From Equus caballus (Eukaryota; Chordata; Mammalia; Perissodactyla; Equidae), in contig NC_091684.1 of NCBI RefSeq assembly GCF_041296265.1, forward strand, positions 97,462,001 to 97,526,000: a stretch of 64,000 nucleotides of DNA, read 5' to 3'. The position numbers and the translations under genes are program-made. The notes under the pieces were generated by a model. It made no database searches, was not told the DNA's origin, and saw only the letters and a program-made list of their open reading frames with translations. Position 1 is the first letter of the stretch. The number at the start of each line of letters is the position of its first letter. Positions 46,320 through 64,000 of the stretch are shown here, piece after piece.

Positions 46320-49300
46320 GTGCGCTGTGCTAGCAAGATGCCAGAATGTTGTAGGGGATGGGCTTTCTTTGGGAGTGATGTGGAGTGGGAGTAGGCCTAG
46401 ATTTGGCAGGAAATCAGCAAAATCTCTGCGAGGCTCATTCTAGCTGGTACTGAACGTCAGTGAACTGTGCACTTTTACCAAAATGGCTCTTTTATTTCAA
46501 GTGAATAATATATTTTTCTTCTAATTCATATGTCTAATGCCAAGATATGCCTGATTGCACTTCCCAGTCCCCTGGTGCTCATCTTAAAGCTTTTCCGGTT
46601 TCTTGTGCAGGACTCTGCAGTGCATGTCCATCTCTTTGGGAGCGATCCCACTGAACCTTCCTGACGAGTTCAAGCGAGTGAGAATTGAAAATTCACCCTT
46701 ATTTGAACTGCCCCGAGGGTCTTTCATCAACATGAGCACCTTGGAATACCTTTGGCTCAATTTTAACAACGTCACTGTGATCCACCTGGGAGCCCTGGAG
46801 CGCCTGTCAGAACTCAAAGAGCTGAGACTGGAGGGGAACAAACTCCGTTCAGTACCGTGGACAGCGTTCCGCGCCACCCCGCTCCTGAGAGTCTTGGATC
46901 TCAAACACAACAGGATTGAAGTACTTCCTGAGCTGGCTCTTCAGTTCTTGATCAACCTGACCTACCTTGACCTATCCTCCAATAGGCTTACAGTTGTATC
47001 CAAGAGCGTCTTCTCGAACTGGCCGACCTACCAGAAACGCCGGCAGCCTGGCTGTGGGGCCAAAATTCCCCCCAGCATGGTACTGGCCCTGCACAGCAAC
47101 CCCTGGCTATGTGACTGTCGCCTACGGGGACTTGTCCAGTTTGTAAAGTCTGTCAGCCTTCCAGTCATCCTTGTGAATCCCTATCTGATGTGCCGAGCCC
47201 CTCTCTCCAAGGCGGGGCAGCTTTTTCATGAAACTGAACTCGGTGATTGCATGAAGCCACGGATCTCAACCCCCAGTGCCAATGTCACCATCTGGGCAGG
47301 ACAGAATGTGACCCTACGATGCCTGGCACAGGCCAGTCCCTCACCAACCATTGCATGGACTTATCCCCTGAGCATGTGGAGGGAATTTGATGGTAAGCCA
47401 TATGCAGCCTCTCGATGCATCTGGGGGAATGGGGAGATCTGTAGCAGCCCTCTCCTCAATAGAGAGGTTGTAAACTGGGTCCGTCATGGAGGAGGGGTAC
47501 AAGTAAGATCGGGATAGGCCTGAATTATACTCACCACAATAAGGAAGCTTTCAAGATAGTGTTCCCCTACTGGCATTATTTTAAATGGTTGCATACAGAT
47601 CTTTATAGGATATGTATATATCCTATAGATAAGTAAATACATATTGGAGTCAACTTAACATATTGTATAAATATTATAAAATGGTATATGAGCAAATATA
47701 TTCTTTGAGAGCCTTCTAGATGCAAAACCCTATACTGTGTATTTGTAAATCACCGACTTTCTGATGAGGACCCATGCTAGGGATGATCCATCACCTATTT
47801 CCCAAGCTTGCCTGAGCAGAGTCACCTATGGTGCTTGTTTGAAACAAGATTTTCTGACCTCTGCCCTGGAGATTTGGATTCCTTGAGCCCAGGGGAGGGC
47901 CTGAGAGTGTGTATTTTAACAGGTACTCCCTCCTCCCCCCATCCTCCATCTTCCAGCTAATTCTTACCATTGGGCAAAGTTGGGAAGTCCTAGATATTGA
48001 CTGAGTTTTACACTTTCCACTACCATGTTGATCGGACCTTATTGGCTTGAAGTTGTAAGAGTGGGACCCAGGGAGAAGAAGGGACCTCCGTGGGCCCCAT
48101 AACTGGGGTTCAAACCTGCCTTCATTCCCTCGAGCTCTGTGCTCTGCTTTCACACCTCAGCTGGACTCACCTTTAGTGCCACCTGCAGGGTTAGGGCACA
48201 TCACAGGGCCAGGGGTGGCCTCCCTTGGGGTCTCTTGAAGCCGTCTAAAAGACAACTGGAAACATCTCAGTAAAACTTGAGAAACAGAGTCAGTCACCCA
48301 GATATTTGTTATACGTGGTGACAGACCTCTGGATGATTAAAAAATACCTAATTAACTGAAATTTTGACTTTTTCCTATCACTTTGATCTCATCTTATTGG
48401 CTTGAAATTAAATACGAATGGAGGAGAAATGTAGGGTTTATTGTTGTGGCCTCTCTGAGAACACAGACATGCATCCCGATGTTGTCTTTTGAGATGCTCT
48501 ATAATCAGTCTCTTTGGCACCATGTTATATCTGTTCTCTCAGTAATAGTAACAGCTAACGCTCACTGAGCACTTACTATCAAATTTACGAGTGAGTCCTA
48601 TTCTCATCCCACTTTATTGATGAGGACATTGAGGCCAAGAGAATTTAAGCAACCTGTCCAAGAGCATATACCTAGGAAGGGATCACACCCAAGCATTTGA
48701 CTCCAGGCTCTGAGCTACTCCACATCCCAGAGGGAAAAGCGCACTTCTTGTAGCTCACAATGTCACACAATCACACACTTGTGAGAGATTTCCCGGAAAC
48801 CCTGGTTAGCTGAGCAAAGCTAGGGCAGTTTGGTGGGAGCAGCTGGTGAAGTTGAAAGAGTGTGATATTCAGAGACAGAACAAGGTTCCAGATCAGCCGC
48901 TGCCTGCGAAAAACTCTCACTACGGGCAGGTTGCTTCATTGCTCCAATCGTCAACCTCCTATGTGTGTAGAAATTGGGTATTTACTTTGCAGCGGTGCTG
49001 AGAGGCAAACAGCTGGCGCCAAGTCCTTGCTTAATAATGGTTATCAGCACCTTTTAACAAAAAGCTAGCTTTGCTGGACACTCCCTAGCCATCTCTCAGA
49101 GAAATGCTATCAGAGCCATTCTGCTCTCTCTCCACCCAGTGCTGACCTCGTCTACTGCCGAAGATGCTGCGTTGTCGGAGCTGGTCATACCCGCGGCCCA
49201 CCCGGTAGACAGAGGCAATTACACCTGTGTGGCCTCCAACTCTATCGGCAGGAGCACCCTTGACATCTCCCTCCACGTTCTGCCCGCCCAGGCCCTGCCC

Positions 49301-49927
49301 GACCCCCATTCTCCTTTCTCCCCCTTGGAGGGCGACACCTACATTGACCTGCGTGTCGTCAAGCAGACAGTGCATGGGATCCTGCTGGAGTGGTTTGCGG
49401 TGGCCAACGCCCCTGAGGAGAAGTGGTTCACCCTCTATGTTGCGTCGGAGGAAGCCCTCAGGAAGGAGGTGGTCCACATTGGCCCCGGCATCAACACATA
49501 TGCCATAGATGACCTCCTCCCTGGCACAAAATACGAGGCGTGCCTCAGCCTTGGGGGCCGGCCCCCACGCCAGGGCCAGTGTGTGGTCTTTGTGACAGGC
49601 AGGGACCGCAGTGGGCTGGAGGAACGGGAGCGCCTCCTGCACATCACTGTGGTCCTGTGTGCCGTGCTGCTGGCACTGCCTGTGGGTGCCTATGTCTGGG
49701 CAGCCCAGGCCCCCTGCAGCTGCAGGGAGTGGGGCCTGCACTGCTGTCTTCATCGCAGGAAAGCCCCCAGGTGTCCCCGTGCAGCCCCACAGCATGCGGA
49801 CGGCTCCTATAGGGACCACACAGCTATCTGTGAGGACAACCTGGAGCACAGAGATGCTGAGGGAGACGAAGAGAGGGAGAGAGTGGCTGAACAGCCTGGG
49901 CTGGGGGAGGATGGTGTGGGCCTCTAG
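46210..49927 (+). CDS. LRIT2: Leucine-rich repeat, Ig-like and transmembrane domain protein 2, complete, 3 exons
   Basis: Join of 46210-46319, 46611-47392 and 49140-49927 gives 559 residues (human about 550). Order of parts: signal peptide 1-20 ('MASVSHYFLLVLAFLDSHTA'); LRRNT cap (Cys24, 28, 30); leucine-rich repeats ('LEYLWLNFNNV', 'LKELRLEGNKL', 'LRVLDLKHNRI', 'LTYLDLSSNRL'); LRRCT cap 'NPWLCDCRLRGLVQF' from about residue 200; Ig domain (Cys in 'VTLRCLA' and 'NYTCVAS'); FN3 domain about 365-450; membrane helix about 466-488; cytoplasmic tail rich in Glu, Asp and Arg. It is the tandem paralogue of LRIT1; its own function is poorly known. An in-frame ATG 42 bases upstream (46168) was not chosen: it lacks homology and lies before an acceptor-like tract. 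Confidence 0.95.
46611..47392 (+). CDS. LRIT2: LRIT2 coding exon 2 (LRRs, LRRCT, first half of Ig)
   Basis: One 782-base exon covering what LRIT1 splits into exons 2 and 3. Acceptor TTGTGCAG, donor GTAAGC after 'MWREFD'; phase 1. Confidence 0.95.
48545..48715 (-). repeat. MIR SINE, antisense, LRIT2 intron 2
   Basis: 'acgctcactgagcacttact', 'gatgaggacattgaggccaa' and 'atttgactccaggctctgag' are the MIR ends reversed. Confidence 0.75.
49140..49927 (+). CDS. LRIT2: LRIT2 coding exon 3 (Ig end, FN3, TM, tail)
   Basis: Opens as G/TG 'VLTSSTAEDAALSELVIPAA', runs through the second Ig cysteine, FN3 domain and membrane helix ('TVVLCAVLLALPVGAYVWAA') to the TAG at 49925-49927. Acceptor CACCCAG. Confidence 0.95.
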
Positions 49928-49959
49928 CCCCTAAACTAACCCTCCACGGCAGCTCAACT

Positions 49960-50085
49960 TGGCTTGATCCATTTATTCAACAAGTATTTATTGAGCACCT
50001 GCTGTGTTCCAGGCACTGAACTTGACACAGTGAACAAGGAGACAGAATTCTTGTCTTCATGGAGCTGATGCCAGTGGAGTTTGGT
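49960..50085 (-). mobile_element. L2 3' end, antisense
   Basis: 'ttattcaacaagtatttatt' then 'gagcacctgctgtgttccag' and 'cttgtcttcatggagctgat' are the reversed L2 3' terminus, 35 bases past the LRIT2 stop, so probably within its 3' UTR. Confidence 0.75.
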
Positions 50086-51269
50086 CCTATCCAGTTAATC
50101 GTTTTATTATACATGGTGGCTGAAAATTAGTCAATGTTACCCTTCCCATATACATAGTCCTATAACATTTGTAAGTTTACATGTAACATTCACATAGATG
50201 TTTCACTTGAGTTATCCTATTGGAGAATGGTAGAATTCTACCCCTTTTTACAGGTGAAGAAACTGAAGCCCAGAAAGCGACAATGACTTGCCCAACATCA
50301 CCATTGAGCAGGTGGCAGAGGCACCACTCAAAAGACATTCCAATCCCCTCGTTTCCTCTAAATGTCTGCTTTGCAGTATTCTTGCGTCTCCCATCGTTCA
50401 GAAAGGGTTAGTCTTCCTCTTAACAGCAAACTCCCCATGAGATCGCGTAAGCTTGATATTCCAAAGAGCTGCCCTTCAGGGCGAGGAGAGCCTGGTGGGT
50501 AACATGAGCCTCTGTTTGTGGGTATCTGTGTCCCTGTGAGCTGCCATTGGAGCTCCTGAGAGCCTGGTGCCATCAGCACTGAGGAACAGGAGATGGGCTG
50601 CAGTCTAGGGCTTACGCTCCAGCGACGGTTGGAATCTATATAAAATCATATGACTCTCTCTGTTCTTTTTTTTTGCAGAGAGAAAGCTGCACAGCCCTGA
50701 TTCTCACCTAGACCCAGGAGGCTGTGAGTTTCAGGCTATTTTTGCAGCCCCATGTCCTGTCTCAGTGCTGAGCATGACAACCGTTTGATATATGAATGAG
50801 GATGTAATCCTGCCCCCTTCCTCTACTCAGTGGTTCCTGAGAAATCCCTGAGAGGTGGTTGTTTCCTCTTATCTGGGCTCACTTGGGGTGGAGGGGTCCT
50901 CACAAACTCTAGGACAGCTCACGCTCCCTCTGGGCAGCCCCGCTGGTGGAGACACTTCCCAGGATTTAAACCCACATCTGTCTCCCCACAGCTTCTCCCA
51001 TTGGCCACAGAAAAATCCCTTGAAGACTGTTAAGCATAAGCTGGCCTCCTTGTGATGTCCCCACAAATGTTTTCTCCCTCCTTCCCACCTTTCTTATCAA
51101 TTCTGGGGCAGAGAGGGACCTCTCTTGCTGTGGCCACTGGGCTCATCCAACACCTGGATTGTGTGGATAATCAGTGTGGGTTGAAATGAATTTTTAAAAA
51201 TTGAAGACAGCTCTCATATTCAGACCAATTGTTCTCTCATTTCTTCAAGTTCTCCTTGCTTATATTCTT

Positions 51270-51640
51270 CTGAGCATTAGAAGAAAAAACCCTTTTTTAT
51301 AGAAATTTTCAGTCATACTGAAAATAGAATCTCATCCCTCTCCTTCAGTCAGCTTCAATAATTTTTAGCCTTTTCCAGCCTAATTTCATCTAGTCCTTGC
51401 CCTCGACTTTTTTTTTATGTGGCATATTTTAAGGCAAACACAATGCTGCACAGTTTATCTGTAAATATTTTAGTTTTATCCCTAACAGATAAAGAAGTTT
51501 TAACAAAACACAACCGCAACGCCATTATCACACCTAAGAACATATATTTTTAAATTATATGTACATATATATAGTTATGTATTCACATGTGTACAAACAA
51601 CACACACATATATGTAATGTAGTAGAGAATTTGTTCGTGA
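51270..51640 (-). mobile_element. Old L1 3' end, antisense
   Basis: 'gtggcatattttaaggcaaa', 'ctgtaaatattttagtttta' and 'cgccattatcacacctaaga' are antisense L1M 3' UTR text. It is followed by an AT-rich tract. Confidence 0.6.
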
Positions 51641-52073
51641 GAAATTTTTCAGGATAAATTTTGAAAAAAGCGGTAGGAACAAGGCAAGAACTTGTACTTC
51701 TGTTGACCTCTGTGGCCTCCTTCCACGGGATCCTGGGCTTCCCATGGTCTTGGTGTTGCAGCCATCATAAGCGGTCTGGGGTCACTGTGAAGGCAGGAGT
51801 GGACGTTCTGATCTCACTTCTGGCAAAGCTTTGCGGTGGGCCTGGGACAAAGGGGTCCGTGGGAGAGAAGGGGCCTTGGAAGCGGAGCGGAGCACAGCAG
51901 CGAGCGAGGAGCACAGGGATGAGCAGGGCAGTGCTGGGCCGCTTCTGTGAACGTGGAAATTTATGGAGAGGGGACGGGTCTAGGGAGGGTTTCTGGGGAT
52001 CTGATATTTTAAGACCCTTAGATTGCCCCTTAAAATATCCCAGAGTGATGATGTACATTACTCAGACCGTTTA

Positions 52074-52345
52074 GGCAATATGACAGCAAGGATAAGAACA
52101 TAGACTCGGAAATCCAGTTTCCTGGGCTTAAATTTTGGTTTTGCCCCTTACTGGCTTTGTGACATCAGGCAGGTGACTATTTTTCTGTGCCTTAATTTCC
52201 TCATCTGTAAAATGGGGGTAATAACAGCACCAGCCTTATCAGGTTTTCCTGATGGTGAGATGAATGTTTACATGTAAAGCTCTCAGAACAATGCCTGGCA
52301 CATAGTAGGTCCTCAATAAGTGTCACCACAATAAATGTTGGCACC
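52074..52345 (+). repeat. MIR SINE, sense, nearly full length
   Basis: All MIR landmarks in order: 'cctgggcttaaattttggtt', 'ctggctttgtgacatcaggc', 'tttcctcatctgtaaaatgg', 'atgcctggcacatagtaggt' and 'caataagtg'. Confidence 0.85.
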
Positions 52346-54576
52346 ATTTAAGGCATCTATGCCAGTTTGTGTTTTCTCTGAACGTGACTCAGCATGCAGA
52401 CCGGGCCATTTGGAACATCAGATCTTATTAGGATTACATATGTGTGTATACGTATAAATATACATATAATGACATGATATCTATGCTAATATATTTCACA
52501 TGTTCCGTTTAATCAATGTTTAAAAGAGGCTGTAGTTTTAGATTCAGTTGTCATGCTCTTAAGGAGTTTATCAATTTAGAGCTTGGACCATGTAATTTTA
52601 AGGCAAGTGCCTTTGATTCAGGCAACATTTGCCAGCAGGGCTGTTTGCTTTTAGGATGAAGCCATGGCTAGTCCCAGGCCTCTGCCATTAGCCACTCACG
52701 GGAGGAATTTTGTCCTTTTTCTCTTCTCTTCTGGCTAGTTAAAGCCTGTGTCCCTAACACCTTGAAGAGGCCCTGGCACAGATGACATACTCAGAACATG
52801 TGTCGTTGAAAAACTGGTTGAGTAAATTACTGATTAATGAATAAATGACTGGACCTCATTCAGCCAAAGAGGTGCATTTGCATGATTTCATAATGTCACG
52901 CAGATGTCCCCAACGTCACCAGCCTGTTGCTACAAAATAAGATTACTTACTTTATTGATCAAATTACGGTCACTTAAGCCATCACCACCTCATTCTGGAA
53001 ACTAGGTGTTTCAGAGCACCACCCCTGCTTTAGTTATTTCTGTGAATCTCCTGAGGGTCCTCCCTGTGTCCACCCGGCAGTCTGGCAGTCTTAGTCCTCA
53101 TGCAGCATCATCCCCTTGCTCCCTGTCCATCCCCCCGAGGCCAGGGCCCTTGAAGACTGTTGGGGAAGCATTAATACCTGCCCACAGATGCCAACATCCA
53201 CGCCAGAGGGGACTGACCCTGGGTCCTCTCAGAGCCTCCCGTCCTCAGAGGAATAGACTTCCTGAAGTCCTTAGACAAGCAGGAGACCCTGGATCCTCCC
53301 CAGCCCTTGCCACACTTGCTAGCTGGGCTCTGAGTCCCACAGGTTCTCTTAGGGGCAGTCTCATCAGCCTCTAACCCCCTTGGGGTACAGATGCTCAGTG
53401 CAGGCTGCAGGGCTGCACAGGTCCAGACGATGGGGCGTCTGCCTCACCCTTCTCCACATCCCTCCTGGTCCATGCTCCTCTCTTCTTCAGTGGAGGAAAG
53501 CCTCCCAGGTCTGTCAGTGGGGGAAACACCCTGGAGGTGAGGGTCGTGGAAGAGCTCCTCTCCTCCAGTATTTGATGCTCTAGCATGCAGACCATCAGCC
53601 ACCCTCAGGTGCCCGCTGTATGACTAAGAATAGCAACTGTCTCCTGAGCTCGTCAGCAGATACAAAGCTGGTGGCACGTGCTCCGCATGGCTGAGCTCTT
53701 GTTGTCCTCACAGCAGCAATTCTCTGCACTGGCTGTGGAGGAGGAAGGTGAGGCCCAGGGAGGCTTGGTCTCCAGCCCAAAGGCACATTTAAGTGGCAGA
53801 ACCAGGATTCAGACCCAGGGCAGTCAGACTGTAAAGCACTGTGTCCGTTCATATCATGAGAAAATCTGAGCTCAGCCACAGGAAAAAACACACACTGTTC
53901 TGCAGATTTCTTGGAGTCACATCTGTGAATTGTCCACCCATTCACAGGGCCCAGGAGTGGGGGAGTCTGCCCAGTCTGTCACCCCTACCTCCCAGCTCTT
54001 TACCTTGAGGCCCGCTTGTAGTTCAGGCCTGTCTGTCCCACTGTGACTGAGCAGGCAATCCCTTGCCCCTCCCTGCATTCCCTAATGCAGAGGAGTTGGC
54101 CTGGCCTCCCCCCTCCCAGTGCCCAGATGCTGGCCCGAGCTTCCAGCCCAGGGGCCTTTGTGACCAGTGTCCTAGAGACAGCACTGCTTCCCAGGTTTGC
54201 ATGCCCATGCCGGGCTTCCCAGCTCCTGCCCTCGCCGGGCTGGGTTGGGGGCTAATTAGTTTTAGCTCCAGATCCCATTCCTCTCCTAGTAGCCCTGCCA
54301 GGGCTTCTCCTGCTCAGGAGAAAAGCCCAGTCCAGGCCCAGGATGCGCCACGCTCTGCAGACGTGCTGCCGTTAGAGGCACGTGCACGGCAATTTGGACA
54401 ACATTTGGCAGCCACCCACAGAGTCAGATTGGGGTGTCAAGGGATGGATCCACCCACTGAAGGAGCCAGGAGGCAGGCTGAGCTTGGGTGTGTGTCAGGA
54501 GACTGGTCTCTAGGAGTCGGCTAACACGAATGTGGGCAGGAAGCAGGAGGTCAGCTTGGGCCTTTGGTTAACAGAC

Positions 54577-54582
54577 TTTATT
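54577..54582 (-). promoter_or_regulatory. CDHR1: Candidate CDHR1 poly(A) signal (AATAAA)
   Basis: AATAAA on the minus strand 1.85 kb past the CDHR1 stop; an ATTAAA lies about 280 bases nearer. If used, the 3' UTR is about 1.9 kb and the gap to the LRIT2 stop is about 4.6 kb. Confidence 0.35.
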
Positions 54583-56428
54583 TACCATTTACAAAAGAGG
54601 TTGATGGCATGCAGATCGCAAGGATGCCATATCTCCTGCGGAGGGCGCTCATGGTCCAGCGCAGCGCCCCCAGGAAGCACGGACTGCAAAGTACCTGTCT
54701 GTTCGGTCTAGGCTCCGGCCTTGTGAGGGCCCACCTCTTAGTACTCCCTGGGTTGGGGACCACAGAAACCCGAGGAAGGAGCCTGCACACCAGCACATCC
54801 GAGTAAGACCTTGGAACACAGGCTCAGAAATCAGGAAAACCGCATGTGCACATCATCTCTTTTAATAAAGTCACTGATGTGTTCTAGAGGGTCGTTGACG
54901 AGTGGAGCAAAATGCCAAGGACTGTTCTGCTGCTCTCTCTGTGCACACCTCGACTTCCTTGCAAAGCCGGCTTCCCGGAGGTTCAGCAGAGCTTCTGGGC
55001 ATGAACCACAGAGGGCTATGTGTCTTCTCTCCAGGGGAGGTTGTCACAAGCTGACAGGTGTGTGCCCCCTGGCTAGAGGGAGATACTGAGGAGCCTGAAA
55101 TGCTCAGACCAGGTCCTTCCTACAACCTGCTGTGAAACCTCGGGCAACCACTGCTGTCTCGGGAACTTATTTTCATTATCTCTGCGAAACGGAGGCTTGG
55201 GCTGGGCGTGCTGCCCAACACTGGTCCTCTCTGATGGTGACTGGCCAGGGCCACGCGGGGCACATGGTAGGGGGAGTGTGGGGGGGGTGAGTGAGTCAAG
55301 GGCAGTGCCGTCATCCAGCTCTGGCTGCCTGGATCCGGGGCAGCACCCACACCCGGCCCGGTGCCTCCTAGGGGTCTTGGCAGAGCAGCTGACAGGCTCC
55401 TAATACTTTTGGGAAGGGCTGCCCCCAAGAACCAGCCTGCAGAAAAATTCCTTACATCTGTGCTGCTTTGCGCTTGGTTGAAGCCCTGGTCCCTCGCCCT
55501 AGACCTGGGAGTGAGGCAGCCGGGACTCACTTTCTTCATTTTACAGATGAGGAAGAGGGTGAGCAGGGAGTTTAAACAGCCATCCAACGTCATACACATG
55601 AGCAGAAGAGCCGGATACAAATGGTCTCCCCAAATCTGAGCCCTGCGCTGGCTCCTCGAAGACTTCTGGTGGGGCGGCTCCTTAGAGAAGGGCCTAGATC
55701 CTCTTCCCAATGCCTCTGGGGCTACCACCAGGCTTCAGCTTAGACATTTCTGGGCCCAGGGAAGCCCTGGATGGGACTCTGCCCTCACTATGTCCTGCAA
55801 GGCCCATCTTACAGCTCTGTGTCCCACGTGGGCAGAGCAGGGGCCCCCAGTCTCTGCCCGGACACCATCCTCCGTCTTCTCAGTGGCATCCAGGCACAGT
55901 CCCCAGTCGGCGTGAGTCTTCAGTGCAGCTTTGCTCTCCCCGATGCCTCTGCTCTCCTACAGCCTACAAAGCTCACTGAGCCCCAACCTTAGCCAGGACA
56001 GAACCACCTTTTCCTGCTCCTGCTCTTAGCTGGAGGAGGTTTCAGGGTAGAGGTTCTAGTCGACCTTGTCACATGTGGCCAGGGCCCTGATCCTCAATGA
56101 AGGATGCTGAGGCCCCAGGAGGACCCAAGGGGCTGTGAGATCCGGGGTTGGTGAGTAGAAGACACACAGAAGCAGCCCCTTGTCAAGTCGTAGCCTCTGC
56201 AGAATGGAGAGCATCGTAGCTGGCTCAAGGATCTGGCTGATGGGGCAGGATTTGCCAGTTGCATCCCGCTACCAGAGAAATCCCTTGCCCAAGGTGCTGT
56301 CCAGAGCCCTGGATATGGGGGTTACATCATTGTACAAAACAGGGGTGACCCTAAGGAGCAGAGACGGGGGGCAGGGTCCAAGAGCAGAGCAGTTGGGGTG
56401 GGGAAAGAGAGGGGCCCGGGGACACACT

Positions 56429-62899
<6,471 letters not shown>

Positions 62900-64000
62900 T
62901 GCTGTTACTAACCTTATTTCACAGAAGAGGCACAGAGGGGTGAGGCAGCCCCCTGGGGTCACGTGGCTAGTGAGTGGCACAGCTGGGACAGGAAGAACTC
63001 CGGTGTGTCCTATTCATTAGCCAGTACTCTCCCCACCTCACTGCACTGCTCCCTCTTTGCAGCCAGACATGGGTTCAAACCCTAGCCCTGAGACATTCTG
63101 TCCTTGTGTCCATGTGGCCAGGGAGGGGAGGTGTGGAGCCACAGCAACAGATAACAAATACAGGCTGCAAAGCCAGGGCCGGGAGTTCACCAGCACCTCG
63201 TGAACCACGTGACGAGCATTATGTGAGCCCCTCCACAGGCCTCCATCCACTTACTCCAGAAGCACTCTCTGGTCTTACCTGTCCCAAAATTGCCCTCCCT
63301 GGACTCCACTCCATCACACCCTAGCTGCTCCCCAGCTTTCCCTCCTCAGAAGCCCACACCTGCTGTCTGCATGTCCTATTTCCCACGCAGGTACTTCATG
63401 CTGACTTCCACACTGTGCCCGCACCACCCCTCTTCCACCTTCCCAAGTGCTCTGTTCCCTGAGCTGATGTGACCCTGCTCTTGGCAGGTCCCCTGCGACC
63501 TCTCTGATCTCTCCTTCACCTGTCCCCCACCATCCCTGCCTCCTCACTCCTAGCCTCAATGCTCCTACAGCTGTGCTCTTGGCCAGTGGCTGCTCTCTCC
63601 CCACAGCCATCTCTGGGGCATCTTGTTCCCTCCCATCCTTCCATAGCTACCTGTATGCTTGCACTCTCTCCCTTGAATTTTAAGCCTGTAGCCCAAATTT
63701 GGGTGACTCAACTTGAATGTCCCTGATGCACCCAATTCATCAAGTCCATCCCACTGAACTGGGCTCCTCTCCTATGTTCCTGATGGCGTGGTTCCAGCCT
63801 GGACTTCACCCATCCCTCTGCTTTCCCTCACCCTCATGGCTACAATCTATGGAGTCAGCGTCCTTCATAGTTTGCAATTTGTCCACTTCTGCCATTCCAC
63901 CTCTCCTCATCCTCACGGGCCCTCTTTATCCATCCCTTGGCTGATGGCTCTGTCTCCCTACCTCTTGTTCAGTTCCCACCAGACCCTAGTAGGGACCAGT
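62900..64000 (-). other. CDHR1: CDHR1 intron 10, no exon recognised
   Basis: A reverse MIR piece at 62900-63010, then pyrimidine-rich DNA, possibly diverged L2 (63230-63900). I could not find the preceding CDHR1 exon before the window ends. Confidence 0.5.

Larger units (their letters stand above)
49928..56428. other. Convergent LRIT2-CDHR1 interval with both 3' UTRs
   Basis: Contains an L2, MIRs (50205-50360 antisense, 52074-52345 sense), an L1 3' end and the presumed CDHR1 3' UTR (about 54580-56428). For LRIT2 no canonical AATAAA was seen before 52330, and that one is at the end of a MIR. Confidence 0.55.

Noticed and set aside
49085-49849. 254-codon antisense frame over LRIT2 exon 3
   Set aside because: Shadow of the FN3/TM coding exon; no recognisable family and no splice or promoter context.

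Overview
This is a window of nuclear DNA from a placental mammal, almost certainly a perissodactyl and most likely a horse or close relative. Three tRNA-derived SINEs of the equine ERE type are present, with the tRNA-like head and the tail reading 'gaggaagattagccctgagctaac'-like. The rest of the repeat load (MIR, L2, old L1, MaLR LTRs, MER-type DNA elements) is shared by all placentals. Genes are split by GT-AG introns, and all carry vertebrate retina proteins.

Layout. 1-17202 is gene-poor flank: an old L1, L2 pieces, a second L1 with an ERE inserted in it, a MaLR LTR, another ERE and two CpG-rich patches. 17203-27269 is RGR (retinal G-protein-coupled receptor) on the minus strand, complete in seven coding exons (291 residues). 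27270-29981 is a 2.7 kb divergent intergenic interval. 29982-40248 is LRIT1 on the plus strand, complete in four coding exons (621 residues). 40249-46209 is repeat-rich intergenic DNA. 46210-49927 is LRIT2 on the plus strand, complete in three coding exons (559 residues). 49928-56428 is the convergent interval with CDHR1. 56429 to the right edge is the 3' half of CDHR1 (photoreceptor cadherin, PCDH21) on the minus strand: seven exons encoding the C-terminal 538 residues, including the last cadherin repeats, the transmembrane helix and the cytoplasmic tail. Its upstream exons lie beyond the window.

The order RGR-LRIT1-LRIT2-CDHR1, with these orientations, is the known mammalian block of human 10q23.1, read here in reverse. 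All four genes act in the outer retina: RGR in retinal pigment epithelium and Muller glia (retinoid photoisomerase), CDHR1 at the base of photoreceptor outer segments, LRIT1 at photoreceptor synapses, LRIT2 as its less-studied paralogue. Each of the three complete genes has a CRX/OTX-like TAATC motif within about 150 bp of its start codon. Exon limits were set by reading frame, GT-AG sites and remembered human proteins; no alignment was run. I found no sign of a novel mobile, defence or biosynthetic system. The most useful leads concern regulation and gene structure of this retinal cluster.
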